Positions 21,863 through 29,410 of a DNA stretch of 40,735 nucleotides are shown piece after piece. This DNA comes from Chthonomonas sp. UBA1950 (GTDB taxonomy: Bacteria; Armatimonadota; Fimbriimonadia; Fimbriimonadales; Fimbriimonadaceae), in NCBI GenBank assembly GCA_002336105.1, contig DDEQ01000011.1, positions 1 through 40,735 on the forward strand, given 5' to 3'. Numbering within the stretch: the stretch's first letter is position 1; each line of letters begins with the position of its first letter. The notes under the pieces are model-generated. The model was not told where the DNA came from. It saw only the letters and a program-made list of their open reading frames with translations, and searched no databases. The position numbers and the translations under genes were made by a program.

Positions 21863-23649
21863 CAAACTTTAACGCCGAGGCTTGTTCGGACTCTGTCTGC
21901 TTCTTTGACCCAACCCGAGTTGGATAGCTTCAATTGTTGATCGGTGTAGATCGAATATCCCGTTGATCCAAGGTATGCAGTCGCGCTGAGGATAATCGCC
22001 AACGGTAGAAGGTAGCGGGGCATCGGATTCCATTGCGGCGTGATCGATATGAGGAAGAGCAGGCTTAGAAAGATCCCTAGCGGAAATTCGGCTAGGTGAT
22101 ATGCGTTGTAATTGGTTCCGAACACGAGAAGCAGCACGAAGAAGACGCTGTATATTGCGTTTCCGTATCGATTGACGGGCCTCCAATGTGTCGTTAAATC
22201 GCTCAGGATAAACCAGACTGACAACACTCCAGCTAGCGGTGCGACAAGCGATCCAAATACCCCAGCAATCACGGCGAGGATATAGCCGCCAATCCTCGTG
22301 TAAAGCGGATACTTGCCTGAGAGGAAAATCGAACTCGGAATCAGAATGAGTCCGGCGCAAGCGATCGCCACTAGGGTCGAAGCACTTTGACCATCGGGTG
22401 TCAAAACTGCAATCAGAAAACTCACGTATGGGATTGCAACTCGAATCGGCAAGCTGTTTGTCTTCAACTTTGCCGCCAAGGCTACTAATCCGACCAACGG
22501 ACCAACAAGAATCACCGACAAAAGGGAAGCCCCGCCGATTCGAGTGAATAATGGCGTGGCCGTAAGCCACCACTGAGATTCGTCAAAGATCGGAGAAATT
22601 TCTGATGGTTTCGAAAGATTGCCTGTAGCTTTTACAATCTCCGTAAAGTCGTGCCGTCCGGCTCCTAGCTGTGAATCAAGTCGATCAATTTCGCTTGACA
22701 ATTCTTTTGGATTGTCTATTTTGAATCGTTTGCCTTTGTCATCAAAGCGTCTTTCAAGAAGTGCAATTGGTTGTAAAGCCCTCCCAACGAAGACGTCAAT
22801 CGAAACATCGGACTTATGCATGATGAGTTGGCTAATTCTCATCGTGGCTATGCGAGCACGCAGTCCGTACTCGTCGACTAGAATTGCTGCTGTGGGCTTA
22901 TAGCTGGCCAGGTTAGGAAACAAATAGCTGGCATATCCGGCAAGTCGACTTCCTTCTCCCCGATACCCCTTCACCGCCTCAAATGCAGCGACTTTTGCTT
23001 GGCAAGCTTCGAAAGCATGTTCCTTGTAGTCTGATTTTTGAGACGCAGATTCAAAGGCTTCCATCGCCTCATGAGTTTTTCCTAGCCTAAGAAGCGCGAC
23101 TGCTCGTTGAAGAGGGAAGAAGGCATTTGTGGGTTCGGCCGATTCTCCGAGTCGAGAAACTCGTTCCAATCTTTGTGCTCTGACAATTGTGGTGCGTTCA
23201 TGCAGGGGATCAAGAACTGGCTTGACCGCGGGCGACTTTTGCTGAGGGTCTGGCAATGAAAGTGCGTTGTTAGACAAGCACGCGAAATAGGCTAGCGCGA
23301 CAAAGTCATTGGGATGAGTCTTGATATAGGCTTCAATCGGCTCGAACTTTCGGTTCCTCTCTCGATCTGTATCGGAAGAATGGAAGTTATCAACCAAGGT
23401 CATCGCTCTACCCAATTGAACCTTGGGGTCAGAGGATGCGAGATTACGAAAGGCAACGAGTTCTCGTTCCCGTTTCGTCAAGTTTGTCGAGCCTGACGAA
23501 TTCTGAATCATTTCAAATCCATAGAGGCTCGATGTGTTGCTGGTAACTGCATCAATCTGGTTGAGGAGGAGCCACCTTGTTTGAGGCAGCGCAAACATCG
23601 TCATGAAACCGAGAAGGATGGGGACCAGATAAGGAGTTACGCGACGCAT
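21862..23649 (-). CDS. Large membrane protein of the ECF sigma operon
   Basis: A 595-residue protein with an N-terminal signal anchor (MRRVTPYLVPILLGFMTMFA) and a roughly 320-residue extracytoplasmic domain that looks helical and TPR-like (ALAYFACLSNNAL, then FFPLQRAVALLRLGKTHEAM). About eight transmembrane segments follow from about residue 375 to 585. I recognise no catalytic motif. It is the third gene of a tightly packed set: its ATG lies 13 nt before the end of the small gene upstream. The context suggests a membrane sensor or target of the sigma factor. O-antigen-ligase-like proteins also combine TPR and membrane parts, so that is an alternative. Confidence 0.6.
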   Translation of the reverse strand: MRRVTPYLVPILLGFMTMFALPQTRWLLLNQIDAVTSNTSSLYGFEMIQNSSGSTNLTKRERELVAFRNLASSDPKVQLGRAMTLVDNFHSSDTDRERNRKFEPIEAYIKTHPNDFVALAYFACLSNNALSLPDPQQKSPAVKPVLDPLHERTTIVRAQRLERVSRLGESAEPTNAFFPLQRAVALLRLGKTHEAMEAFESASQKSDYKEHAFEACQAKVAAFEAVKGYRGEGSRLAGYASYLFPNLASYKPTAAILVDEYGLRARIATMRISQLIMHKSDVSIDVFVGRALQPIALLERRFDDKGKRFKIDNPKELSSEIDRLDSQLGAGRHDFTEIVKATGNLSKPSEISPIFDESQWWLTATPLFTRIGGASLLSVILVGPLVGLVALAAKLKTNSLPIRVAIPYVSFLIAVLTPDGQSASTLVAIACAGLILIPSSIFLSGKYPLYTRIGGYILAVIAGVFGSLVAPLAGVLSVWFILSDLTTHWRPVNRYGNAIYSVFFVLLLVFGTNYNAYHLAEFPLGIFLSLLFLISITPQWNPMPRYLLPLAIILSATAYLGSTGYSIYTDQQLKLSNSGWVKEADRVRTSLGVKV

Positions 23650-23921
23650 GTTTGATTCCTCGTTAGTTGTGATCGACGGTAATCGAAGGGGATGTCAAGG
23701 ATGCCAGCTTGCATGGCTTGCTGATGAAGAAGCCCTTTTGACAGACCCGTTGACGGCTTTTGGTCTGGTAAAGAGGCGCAGATAAGGAGCATCAAAAATA
23801 CAGCGGCAGGCCCGCACATCGCCCAACCGATCGAAGCCCAGAGGGGTCTTTTTTCGACCACTTCGGCGTTACGGCAGGCTTCATAGAAGTCGTTGAGGGC
23901 GAGTTCTGGATCTCTTTTCAC
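23637..23921 (-). CDS. Small single-pass protein, putative anti-sigma factor
   Basis: About 94 residues starting at a GTG that overlaps the TGA of the sigma factor (GTGA), the classic coupling signal; an ATG five codons upstream at 23936 gives 99 residues. The cytosolic N-terminus (RDPELALNDFYEACRNAEVVEK) is short. One hydrophobic segment (IGWAMCGPAAVFLMLLICASL) is followed by a periplasmic tail. I see no zinc-binding (HxxxCxxC) motif and no clear anti-sigma fold. The location directly after an ECF sigma gene is the main argument for an anti-sigma role, which is inference. Confidence 0.55.
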   Translation of the reverse strand: MKRDPELALNDFYEACRNAEVVEKRPLWASIGWAMCGPAAVFLMLLICASLPDQKPSTGLSKGLLHQQAMQAGILDIPFDYRRSQLTRNQTCVA

Positions 23922-24430
23922 GATGGATCTTCCCAATGTTTTTTGAATTGCTGTTTGGCGTTGTGAAGCCGCGAAGCCACACTGCCAGACGGGATGTCGA
24001 GTAGGGCCGAGACTTCGTCGTAAGACAAACCTTCGTATGTCACCAAGGCAAGAATGGCTCGATGTTCGGGCGATAGCTTGCTCAATACATGCGCGACCGC
24101 AGCGGCTTCAGAGGGGTCAGCACCTTTCGAAAGTGTTGATTCGTCCAGCGAATCGCAGGTGTGGGTTGTCTTAGCGGTTAGGCCGCACCGTACCGTAATT
24201 TGCCGAATGTACGGCCAAACGGCTTCAACTTGCCTGACGTTCTCTTCTGACTTCACCAACCGAACGCAGACTTCCTGAGTTACGTCTTCGGCGATGTCTC
24301 TGGAGGCAGTGAGCGAAAGGGCTAAGCGGTAGATGTCGGGCCGAAAGCGACGGATAAGAGCATCGCTATCCGCGCTCTTTGTGAATGTCCATCTTTGGGT
24401 TATGGTTCGGACCAATTCTCTCACCGTCAC
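23918..24430 (-). CDS. ECF-type RNA polymerase sigma factor
   Basis: A 170-residue sigma factor of the extracytoplasmic-function group, with only the region 2 and region 4 domains. Region 2 has FRPDIYRLALSLTASRDIAE followed by DVTQEVCVRLVK; region 4 has LSKLSPEHRAILALVTYEGL and then SYDEVSALLDIPSGSVASRL, the -35-binding helix-turn-helix. The start is a GTG at 24430. It is the first gene of an overlapping trio (sigma, small membrane protein, large membrane protein), the layout expected for autoregulated ECF loci. I did not find a convincing autoregulatory -35/-10 pair upstream. Confidence 0.85.
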   Translation of the reverse strand: MTVRELVRTITQRWTFTKSADSDALIRRFRPDIYRLALSLTASRDIAEDVTQEVCVRLVKSEENVRQVEAVWPYIRQITVRCGLTAKTTHTCDSLDESTLSKGADPSEAAAVAHVLSKLSPEHRAILALVTYEGLSYDEVSALLDIPSGSVASRLHNAKQQFKKHWEDPS

Positions 24431-24510
24431 ATAGAGAGACAGTGATTGACCGCCATTCCTTCATCAGGTTAGAAAAAACGTTGTATTTCCTTTTGGCGAA
24501 AAATCCGAAC

Positions 24511-25818
24511 TCAAGCAACAGGGGCAGGCTCTTTGAGCAGTTTCAGACTCAGTAACCAACCTATCGTTACGCAGATGGCGCAACCGATGAAGGGGGAATA
24601 GTGCGCTGTATGGATTTCGTAGGGTTGTAGCTTTTCATAAAGCGTCGCCCCGATTGGAACTCCAATCATGGCGCCCAAACCTTGCGCGGTCATCACTGCA
24701 CCAATGTTGGATGCTCGGCGTTTGGGGTCAATGTCGCTCACGCTGGCCATCCAAGCTGGGATCGCAAGCAGGAAACCAAGTCCAAGCGGAATGCCTGCGA
24801 CCGCCAGAACCCAGGTCTCACGAAAAACGGGCAAGACCGCACCAAGACAAATAAAGCTCAATCCTGCCGAACACAAGCCCATACCAAGATGAACAGCCCT
24901 CGATTTTCCGATCTTCTCGCCAACATGCGACAGGGGGACAGACAAAGCACCCATCGCGAGCGCCGCCGGAAAAACCAAAAGGCCAAACTTCGCTTCGGAA
25001 AGATCAAATTCCTCGGTTGCGAAGATCTTGATGATGCCCGTTGGAAAGCCAATTCCACCAAAGGTGACGGCGGCAAGAATGAGAAAAGTTGGTATCTGCT
25101 TTGCGGATTTTAGGAAATCGCCAAACCCGACGGAACTGTGCTCGTCTGAGTGGTGAACCTCTTTGATTTCGTTAGGAATTCCTAGCCAAACCGCAATCAC
25201 GATGGCGATAAAGACCAGACTAGCAAAGACTAAACTGGCCCATTTGTATCCAAAAGCGTCATTGATTGCGCCACCAATGGGTAATGCAAGAGCGATACCG
25301 AGCATGTAACACAGGTTCAGCAACGACATTGCTTTTTGCCGTTCGTCGTCATCGACAGTGCTCCCCATCAGAGCAAAGGCTGCCGGCCATAGCATCGCCG
25401 AGCCAATCCCGTCTAGGACACGCAGCAATAAAATCGCAACGACTTCAATTGTTCCGAACCGATGTGGGACAAGTAAGGTTAGAATAGGTGTAAAAACGCT
25501 GAAAATCGGGCCAATCAGCATGAGCTTGCGATGGCCGATACGATCAGCGATGGAACCCATCGGGCTCTTAAATACGGCTTCGCTTAAAAGGAACGCGACG
25601 AGCACCAACCCTACGACGGTTTCGCCCATGTCTCGCCCGTTCGGGATGGGACCGAGCTTCGGATAAATCGCCCCTTTCAGATAGACCGGCATGGTCGAGA
25701 TGTTTAGTACGGCGTACCCAATCTCACCAAGTAAGGCAATGATAAGCAACCTGAGAACTGCGGGTCTCAAATAGATCGGTTTTTCGGATCCTTTTGACGC
25801 GGGTGCAGGTGCTGACAT
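24511..25818 (-). CDS. MFS transporter (12 TM)
   Basis: A 435-residue major facilitator with twelve hydrophobic segments. The conserved loop 2-3 motif of the DHA drug/sugar antiporter group is visible as FKSPMGSIADRIGHRKLMLIG, with AMLWPAAFALMGSTVDDDER in the next loop and a central polar loop around EIKEVHHSDEHS. This resembles multidrug or sugar efflux proteins (MdtG/YfmO-like), but the substrate is not predictable. The ATG at 25818 gives MSAPAPASKG, a normal cytosolic start. It is 80 nt upstream of the ECF operon on the same strand, with a separate promoter expected. Confidence 0.8.
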   Translation of the reverse strand: MSAPAPASKGSEKPIYLRPAVLRLLIIALLGEIGYAVLNISTMPVYLKGAIYPKLGPIPNGRDMGETVVGLVLVAFLLSEAVFKSPMGSIADRIGHRKLMLIGPIFSVFTPILTLLVPHRFGTIEVVAILLLRVLDGIGSAMLWPAAFALMGSTVDDDERQKAMSLLNLCYMLGIALALPIGGAINDAFGYKWASLVFASLVFIAIVIAVWLGIPNEIKEVHHSDEHSSVGFGDFLKSAKQIPTFLILAAVTFGGIGFPTGIIKIFATEEFDLSEAKFGLLVFPAALAMGALSVPLSHVGEKIGKSRAVHLGMGLCSAGLSFICLGAVLPVFRETWVLAVAGIPLGLGFLLAIPAWMASVSDIDPKRRASNIGAVMTAQGLGAMIGVPIGATLYEKLQPYEIHTAHYSPFIGCAICVTIGWLLSLKLLKEPAPVA

Positions 25819-25911
25819 TTCTCGTGGTAACCCGTTTCTGCTTTGAAGCGGTTTGAACGCAGTTTACATGAACAAAAAATCGTTGGGTGGTCCTAAGTTC
25901 CTGGGCCTACT

Positions 25912-27012
25912 CTAAGCATTTTCGTATCGCTTGACGAGTTCGGGCCATGTTCCGTTGGCGATGGCGTCTCGAATCTCGAACATCAACCGGGCATAAAACG
26001 ATAGGTTGTGGAGTGTTGCAAGGCGCTGTCCCAGCGATTCGCCGACCTTAAATAAGTGCCGCATGTAAGCCGCCGAATACCTTTCAGTTGCCGGGAAAAC
26101 ACTATCTGGATCGTGTGGCCCATTATGTTCGGCCCATTTCTTGCCGAGAGCATTGACCCTTCCCTGCAAGGTGTAAAGGCTGTGGTGTCGTGCCATACGG
26201 GTCGGCAGAACGCAGTCGAACATATCGACCCCACAAGCTACGGCATGAAGAATATCTTTCGGATGACCAACGCCCATCAGGTAACGCGCCTTGTTCGCCG
26301 GGAGCATCGGCGCTGTGAATTGGACAACCGGATACTGCATGTCGGTTGGTTCACCGACGCTGACCCCGCCAATGGCCACCCCATCAAAAGGAAGTGAACT
26401 GATGAAGTCTGCTGATTCTATACGCAAATCTTCATGAACGCCTCCCTGAACGATCCCAAAGACAGCCTGCGTTGGGCGTCGTGCGGCGAGATTCCTGGGT
26501 GCCCAAAGGTGCGTTCGTTGCATTGCCCTCGCGGCTTCGTCTTTCGAGCACGGGTAAGGCGGACATTCGTCGAGCATCATCGATATGTCGACCCCAAGTT
26601 CCCCTTGAATCTCGATACTTCGCTCGGGGCTCAGGAACACTTCGCTTCCGTCGAGGTGTGACTTGAATCGGCAACCTTCGTCGGAAATAACTCTCGTTTG
26701 AGAGAGGCTCATCACCTGATATCCGCCACTATCGGTTAGGATGGATCCCTTCCAGCCCATGAACTTGTGCAACCCGCCAAAGCGCTCCACCAGGTCTGAA
26801 CCAGGTCGTTGCGAGAGATGGTAGGTGTTCGAAAGGATCTGTTGGAACCCCATCGCTTCGATATCCTCAACCCCGACTGTTTTCACTGCGCCATAGGTGC
26901 CGACCGGCATAAAGAACGGGGTCTCGACGATTCCGTGGGGCGTATGCAGTCGGCCACGGCGTGCCTTGGTGTGGGGGCAGACAGATAACAGTTCGAACGA
27001 GACGTTTGGCAT
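25912..27012 (-). CDS. tgt: tRNA-guanine transglycosylase lacking the zinc cysteines
   Basis: A 366-residue enzyme that replaces guanine 34 with preQ1 in tRNAs with GUN anticodons, the entry step of queuosine modification. Catalytic residues are kept: Asp94 in LTDSGGYQ, Asp148 and Cys150 in MLDECPPYP, Gln189 in FGIVQGG, and the nucleophile Asp266 in MFDCVLPTR. The bacterial-type pocket (GVAIGGVSVGE) fits preQ1. What is odd is the zinc site: the usual CxCxxC before YS.AY is Ser304, Phe306 and Thr309 (DPDSVFPATERYS), while the fourth ligand His335 remains. No other queuosine gene is near. The start gives MPNVSFELL; it is divergent from the MFS gene by 67 nt. Confidence 0.9.
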   Translation of the reverse strand: MPNVSFELLSVCPHTKARRGRLHTPHGIVETPFFMPVGTYGAVKTVGVEDIEAMGFQQILSNTYHLSQRPGSDLVERFGGLHKFMGWKGSILTDSGGYQVMSLSQTRVISDEGCRFKSHLDGSEVFLSPERSIEIQGELGVDISMMLDECPPYPCSKDEAARAMQRTHLWAPRNLAARRPTQAVFGIVQGGVHEDLRIESADFISSLPFDGVAIGGVSVGEPTDMQYPVVQFTAPMLPANKARYLMGVGHPKDILHAVACGVDMFDCVLPTRMARHHSLYTLQGRVNALGKKWAEHNGPHDPDSVFPATERYSAAYMRHLFKVGESLGQRLATLHNLSFYARLMFEIRDAIANGTWPELVKRYENA

Positions 27013-27079
27013 CCAACCCTAATAGAACCCGATTTTTGAGACAGCAGTAAGAGCGGCGTATGCCGTAGACTCTAGCTCT

Positions 27080-28369
27080 GTGTCAAACGATAGCCCTGCA
27101 CCGAAGAAGAACAAGAGTGGATTGCTAGGAATCCATCCGCCACCCATGCTCGGCATTTTTCTGACGATTTTCTTCGACATGCTAGGGTTTGGATTGCTGA
27201 TTCCAGACATCCAGATTCGCGGAAAAGAGTTGGCAGTGCAGCAAATCGGTTCAGCAGCAGATTCGCACCAAGTCTTTTTGCTCACTGGACTTGCCCTCGC
27301 CTCTTTTAGCTTTGCTCAATTGGTGACTTCGCCAATATTGGGTCGCTTGAGTGATCGAGTTGGCCGCCGAAAAATATTGCTGATCACGACTCTGCTCGCC
27401 GGGGCTTCGTATTTGGTTTACGCCCACGCAACCTCATATCCGTTAATGGTTGTTTCGCGGGTATTTGCGGGGATTGCTGCCGCGAACATCGGCGTCGCGT
27501 TTGCCTACATCGCAGATATCACGACGACCGCGGACCGAGCAAAGGGAATGGGGGCGGTCGGAGCTGCTTTTGGTCTCGGCTTCATTTTCGGGCCTCCGTT
27601 TGGCGTTATTCTGCTCAAAGTTGGCCATGACAACCCTGCCGCATTAGGGTATCCAGCCGCAATCTTGGCGATTCTGAACTTCTTATATGTTTTGCTTTTC
27701 CTTGAGGAAAGCAACCATGAAGGGAAGGAACACGAGCAGCACTTCTTTGCAGACTTCAAACAGGCCTTCAAAACTCCCGGGCTTTCGCTGCTATTGATCA
27801 TGTTCTTCGCGGCTAACTTTGGCTTCACAAACCTAGAGACTACGTTCATTCAACTGCTGGGAGACCCAAGAACCATTTTCCATCTTGGAGATAAGGATGC
27901 CAAGTTTGCGGGCGGGATTCTCTTAGGGTTTGTTGGCATCATTGCCGCGATCATGCAAGGCATGGTGGTTCGAAAAGTTACGGCCAAATACGGTGAAGCC
28001 AAGGTGCTTAGGTTCACCTATTTCATCTTTATTCCTTGTTTGATGTTGATCCCATTTTCGCCATTGTGGGTTCCCATGCTCATGGTGCAGGTCGTCCTCG
28101 GAATTGCGATGGGATTAACTCAGCCGAATATTAGTGCACTTATCAGTAAATCGGCACCGAAACAAATTCAAGGGGGCATCTTTGGAATCACTCAAGCGCT
28201 CGGCGGTCTGGCCCGGTGTATTGGGCCGCTTATCAGCAACTCTATGTTTGCCTGGAAGCCGTACGCGCCGTATTTCTTGGGAGCAACGATCATCCTCTTT
28301 CCAGCCTTTGCAGCTTGGCAATTGAAGGATCCAAGTCGACAGAACGGAGAATCGGTCTCCTTACACTAA
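27080..28369 (+). CDS. MFS transporter, TetA/DHA1-like
   Basis: A 429-residue major facilitator. The first helix and loop read MLGIFLTIFFDMLGFGLLIP, then LGRLSDRVGRRKILLIT, the DHA1 signature that places it with TetA-type drug:proton antiporters. A polar loop separates the two halves (KEHEQHFFADFKQAFK). About twelve transmembrane segments are visible. The frame begins at a GTG (27080) without a strong Shine-Dalgarno; an ATG at 27146 would remove a 22-residue polar head and is a real alternative. It is divergent from tgt and about 75 nt upstream of the leader promoter of speD. The substrate is unknown. Confidence 0.78.
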   Translation: MSNDSPAPKKNKSGLLGIHPPPMLGIFLTIFFDMLGFGLLIPDIQIRGKELAVQQIGSAADSHQVFLLTGLALASFSFAQLVTSPILGRLSDRVGRRKILLITTLLAGASYLVYAHATSYPLMVVSRVFAGIAAANIGVAFAYIADITTTADRAKGMGAVGAAFGLGFIFGPPFGVILLKVGHDNPAALGYPAAILAILNFLYVLLFLEESNHEGKEHEQHFFADFKQAFKTPGLSLLLIMFFAANFGFTNLETTFIQLLGDPRTIFHLGDKDAKFAGGILLGFVGIIAAIMQGMVVRKVTAKYGEAKVLRFTYFIFIPCLMLIPFSPLWVPMLMVQVVLGIAMGLTQPNISALISKSAPKQIQGGIFGITQALGGLARCIGPLISNSMFAWKPYAPYFLGATIILFPAFAAWQLKDPSRQNGESVSLH

Positions 28370-28444
28370 AAGTTTTGTGCCAATGGCATGAAACTTGAAA
28401 GACAAAAAACAAGTATTAGCTGCGAATGCTCCTCTGGCTCTTAG

Positions 28445-28473
28445 TTGACTTGCAAGGTTGGGTCTGGTATTCT
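28445..28473 (+). promoter_or_regulatory. Sigma70 promoter of the speD leader
   Basis: TTGACT (28445-28450), a 17-nt spacer, and TATTCT (28468-28473) with an extended -10 TGG directly before it. This is one of the best promoter matches in the window, and would start transcription near 28480, about 270 nt upstream of speD. Confidence 0.7.
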
Positions 28474-28479
28474 TCACTC

Positions 28480-28686
28480 TTGCGTCACGGGAAAACCGTG
28501 GGGCGGCTATCGTAGGGATTCTCTACTACGTTAGGGAAAACTTAAAGCATTGTTCGGTGGGATGCAGAAGACCGAAAGATTCGATGGGTGCGGCCTGATC
28601 CGCTCAGGGTGTGCTCTCGACGCGAAAGCGACGAGGACGGCCTTTTGTGTTAATCCCCTCCCGAACATTTCCTCGTCGGGGTTTTT
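28480..28686 (+). ncRNA. Structured leader RNA upstream of speD (candidate attenuator or riboswitch)
   Basis: A roughly 205-nt transcript runs from the promoter start near 28480 to a terminator. Hairpins seen by eye are CACGG/CCGTG (28486-28500), CGTAG/CTACG (28511-28530), TTCGGT/ACCGAA (28553-28576) and CTCG-A-CGC-GAAA-GCG-A-CGAG (28616-28635). A 9-bp alternative pairing links 28629-28637 to 28670-28678. It would break both the last hairpin and the terminator stem, which is the logic of a regulated terminator. No open frame with a good start lies within it. I recognise no match to SAM, SAH, preQ1, TPP, glycine, c-di-GMP, fluoride or 6S consensus features. A stand-alone sRNA is the alternative. 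Confidence 0.55.
28659..28686 (+). terminator. Intrinsic terminator within the speD leader
   Basis: The stem TCCCGA with TCGGGG (28659-28664 with 28676-28681, including one G-U pair) closes an 11-nt loop and is followed at once by TTTTT. The stem is only six pairs, so it is a moderate terminator, well suited to regulation. Its 3' arm overlaps the alternative helix 28670-28678. Confidence 0.6.
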
Positions 28687-28750
28687 CGCTCAAGTCATCA
28701 TTGGTGATGCTTGTGTCTGCGAACACGGTTATAAATTGAGGTTTATGTGA

Positions 28751-29362
28751 TTGTCAAACAGCTTCATCCTGGTTAGCTCTTTTATTGGTGCAGTAGTCGT
28801 TCCAAATGTCGCTTCGCGCACATCTTGGTTCAAGTCGTTATTTGGTCGCAAAGCGCATGTGAATGCCGCCATTGCCGCTCCAGCCCCAAAGGTCGAACAG
28901 ACCGACACCGGTTGGACAATGGTCCACTGTGACAACCTGGAGTCATTCAGCGAATGGCTTGGTCACGACGAAGAGGGAATGCCTCCTCGTCCTGGCGAAG
29001 AGCCATCATTAGGTTCACACCTTCTGATTGAGCTTTACGGCTGTACAGAAGATTCTCTGAAGTTCGAGAATGTCGTCGGCGAAGCAATGAAGTCTGCTGC
29101 TCGCGAGAGCGAAGCTACTGTCGTTGCAGATTCGTTCCACGAATTTCGACCATGGGGAGTTAGCGGCGCGGTCATCATTCAAGAGTCGCACTACACGATT
29201 CACACTTGGCCAGAGCACGGCTACGCTGCGGTTGACCTTTTTTACTGCGGTGGTACCGTAAAGGTTCATAAGGCAGTTGAAGTTCTCCGAGATCGTTTCC
29301 AGCCTTCTCGAATCAAGTTCTTGGTGGTACGCCGAGGACTCCACAACGAAGTCTCTAAGTAA
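28751..29362 (+). CDS. speD: S-adenosylmethionine decarboxylase proenzyme (SpeH/SpeD type) with N-terminal extension
   Basis: A 203-residue, self-cleaving pyruvoyl enzyme that makes decarboxylated AdoMet for spermidine synthesis. The conserved core starts near residue 88 (GSHLLIELYGC). The cleavage site is Glu145-Ser146 in IIQESHYTIH, where Ser146 becomes the pyruvoyl group; His151 and Cys166 (FYCGG) complete the catalytic set, and HTWPEHGYAAVDLF is diagnostic. The TTG at 28751 follows directly after a TGA and has GAGG 9 nt upstream. The first 85 residues exceed the roughly 130-residue bacterial type, with a hydrophobic start (FILVSSFIGAVVVPNV). Later starts (GTG 28859, ATG 28919) are possible. 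No speE is in the window. Confidence 0.92.
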   Translation: MSNSFILVSSFIGAVVVPNVASRTSWFKSLFGRKAHVNAAIAAPAPKVEQTDTGWTMVHCDNLESFSEWLGHDEEGMPPRPGEEPSLGSHLLIELYGCTEDSLKFENVVGEAMKSAARESEATVVADSFHEFRPWGVSGAVIIQESHYTIHTWPEHGYAAVDLFYCGGTVKVHKAVEVLRDRFQPSRIKFLVVRRGLHNEVSK

Positions 29363-29373
29363 GATTCGTTGTA

Positions 29374-29408
29374 GCGTCCTTAGTCTCAACAGACTAAGGG
29401 CGCTTTTT
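29374..29408 (+). terminator. Intrinsic terminator of speD
   Basis: A 13-pair stem, GCGTCCTTAGTCT with AGACTAAGGGCGC including one G-U pair, around a CAAC loop, followed by TTTTTG. It lies 11 nt after the speD stop codon. Confidence 0.85.
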
Positions 29409-29410
29409 GT

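Noticed and set aside
21869..22573. 234-residue same-strand frame inside the large membrane protein gene
   Set aside because: It is in another frame of a gene with clear membrane segments; its sequence is Ser/Arg/Cys rich and not protein-like.
28480..28690. Known RNA classes (SRP RNA, RNase P RNA, tmRNA, T-box, TPP, SAM-I, glycine, c-di-GMP-I)
   Set aside because: None of their core motifs (for example GGAAGG-AGCAG of SRP, GAGGAAAGTCC of RNase P, GGGTGG of the T-box) is present. 6S RNA was not excluded but the promoter-to-gene layout favours a leader.
28550..28750. 66-residue plus-strand frame inside the speD leader
   Set aside because: It crosses a terminator, has a weak start with no Shine-Dalgarno, and its composition does not look like coding sequence. 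The RNA structures explain the region better.
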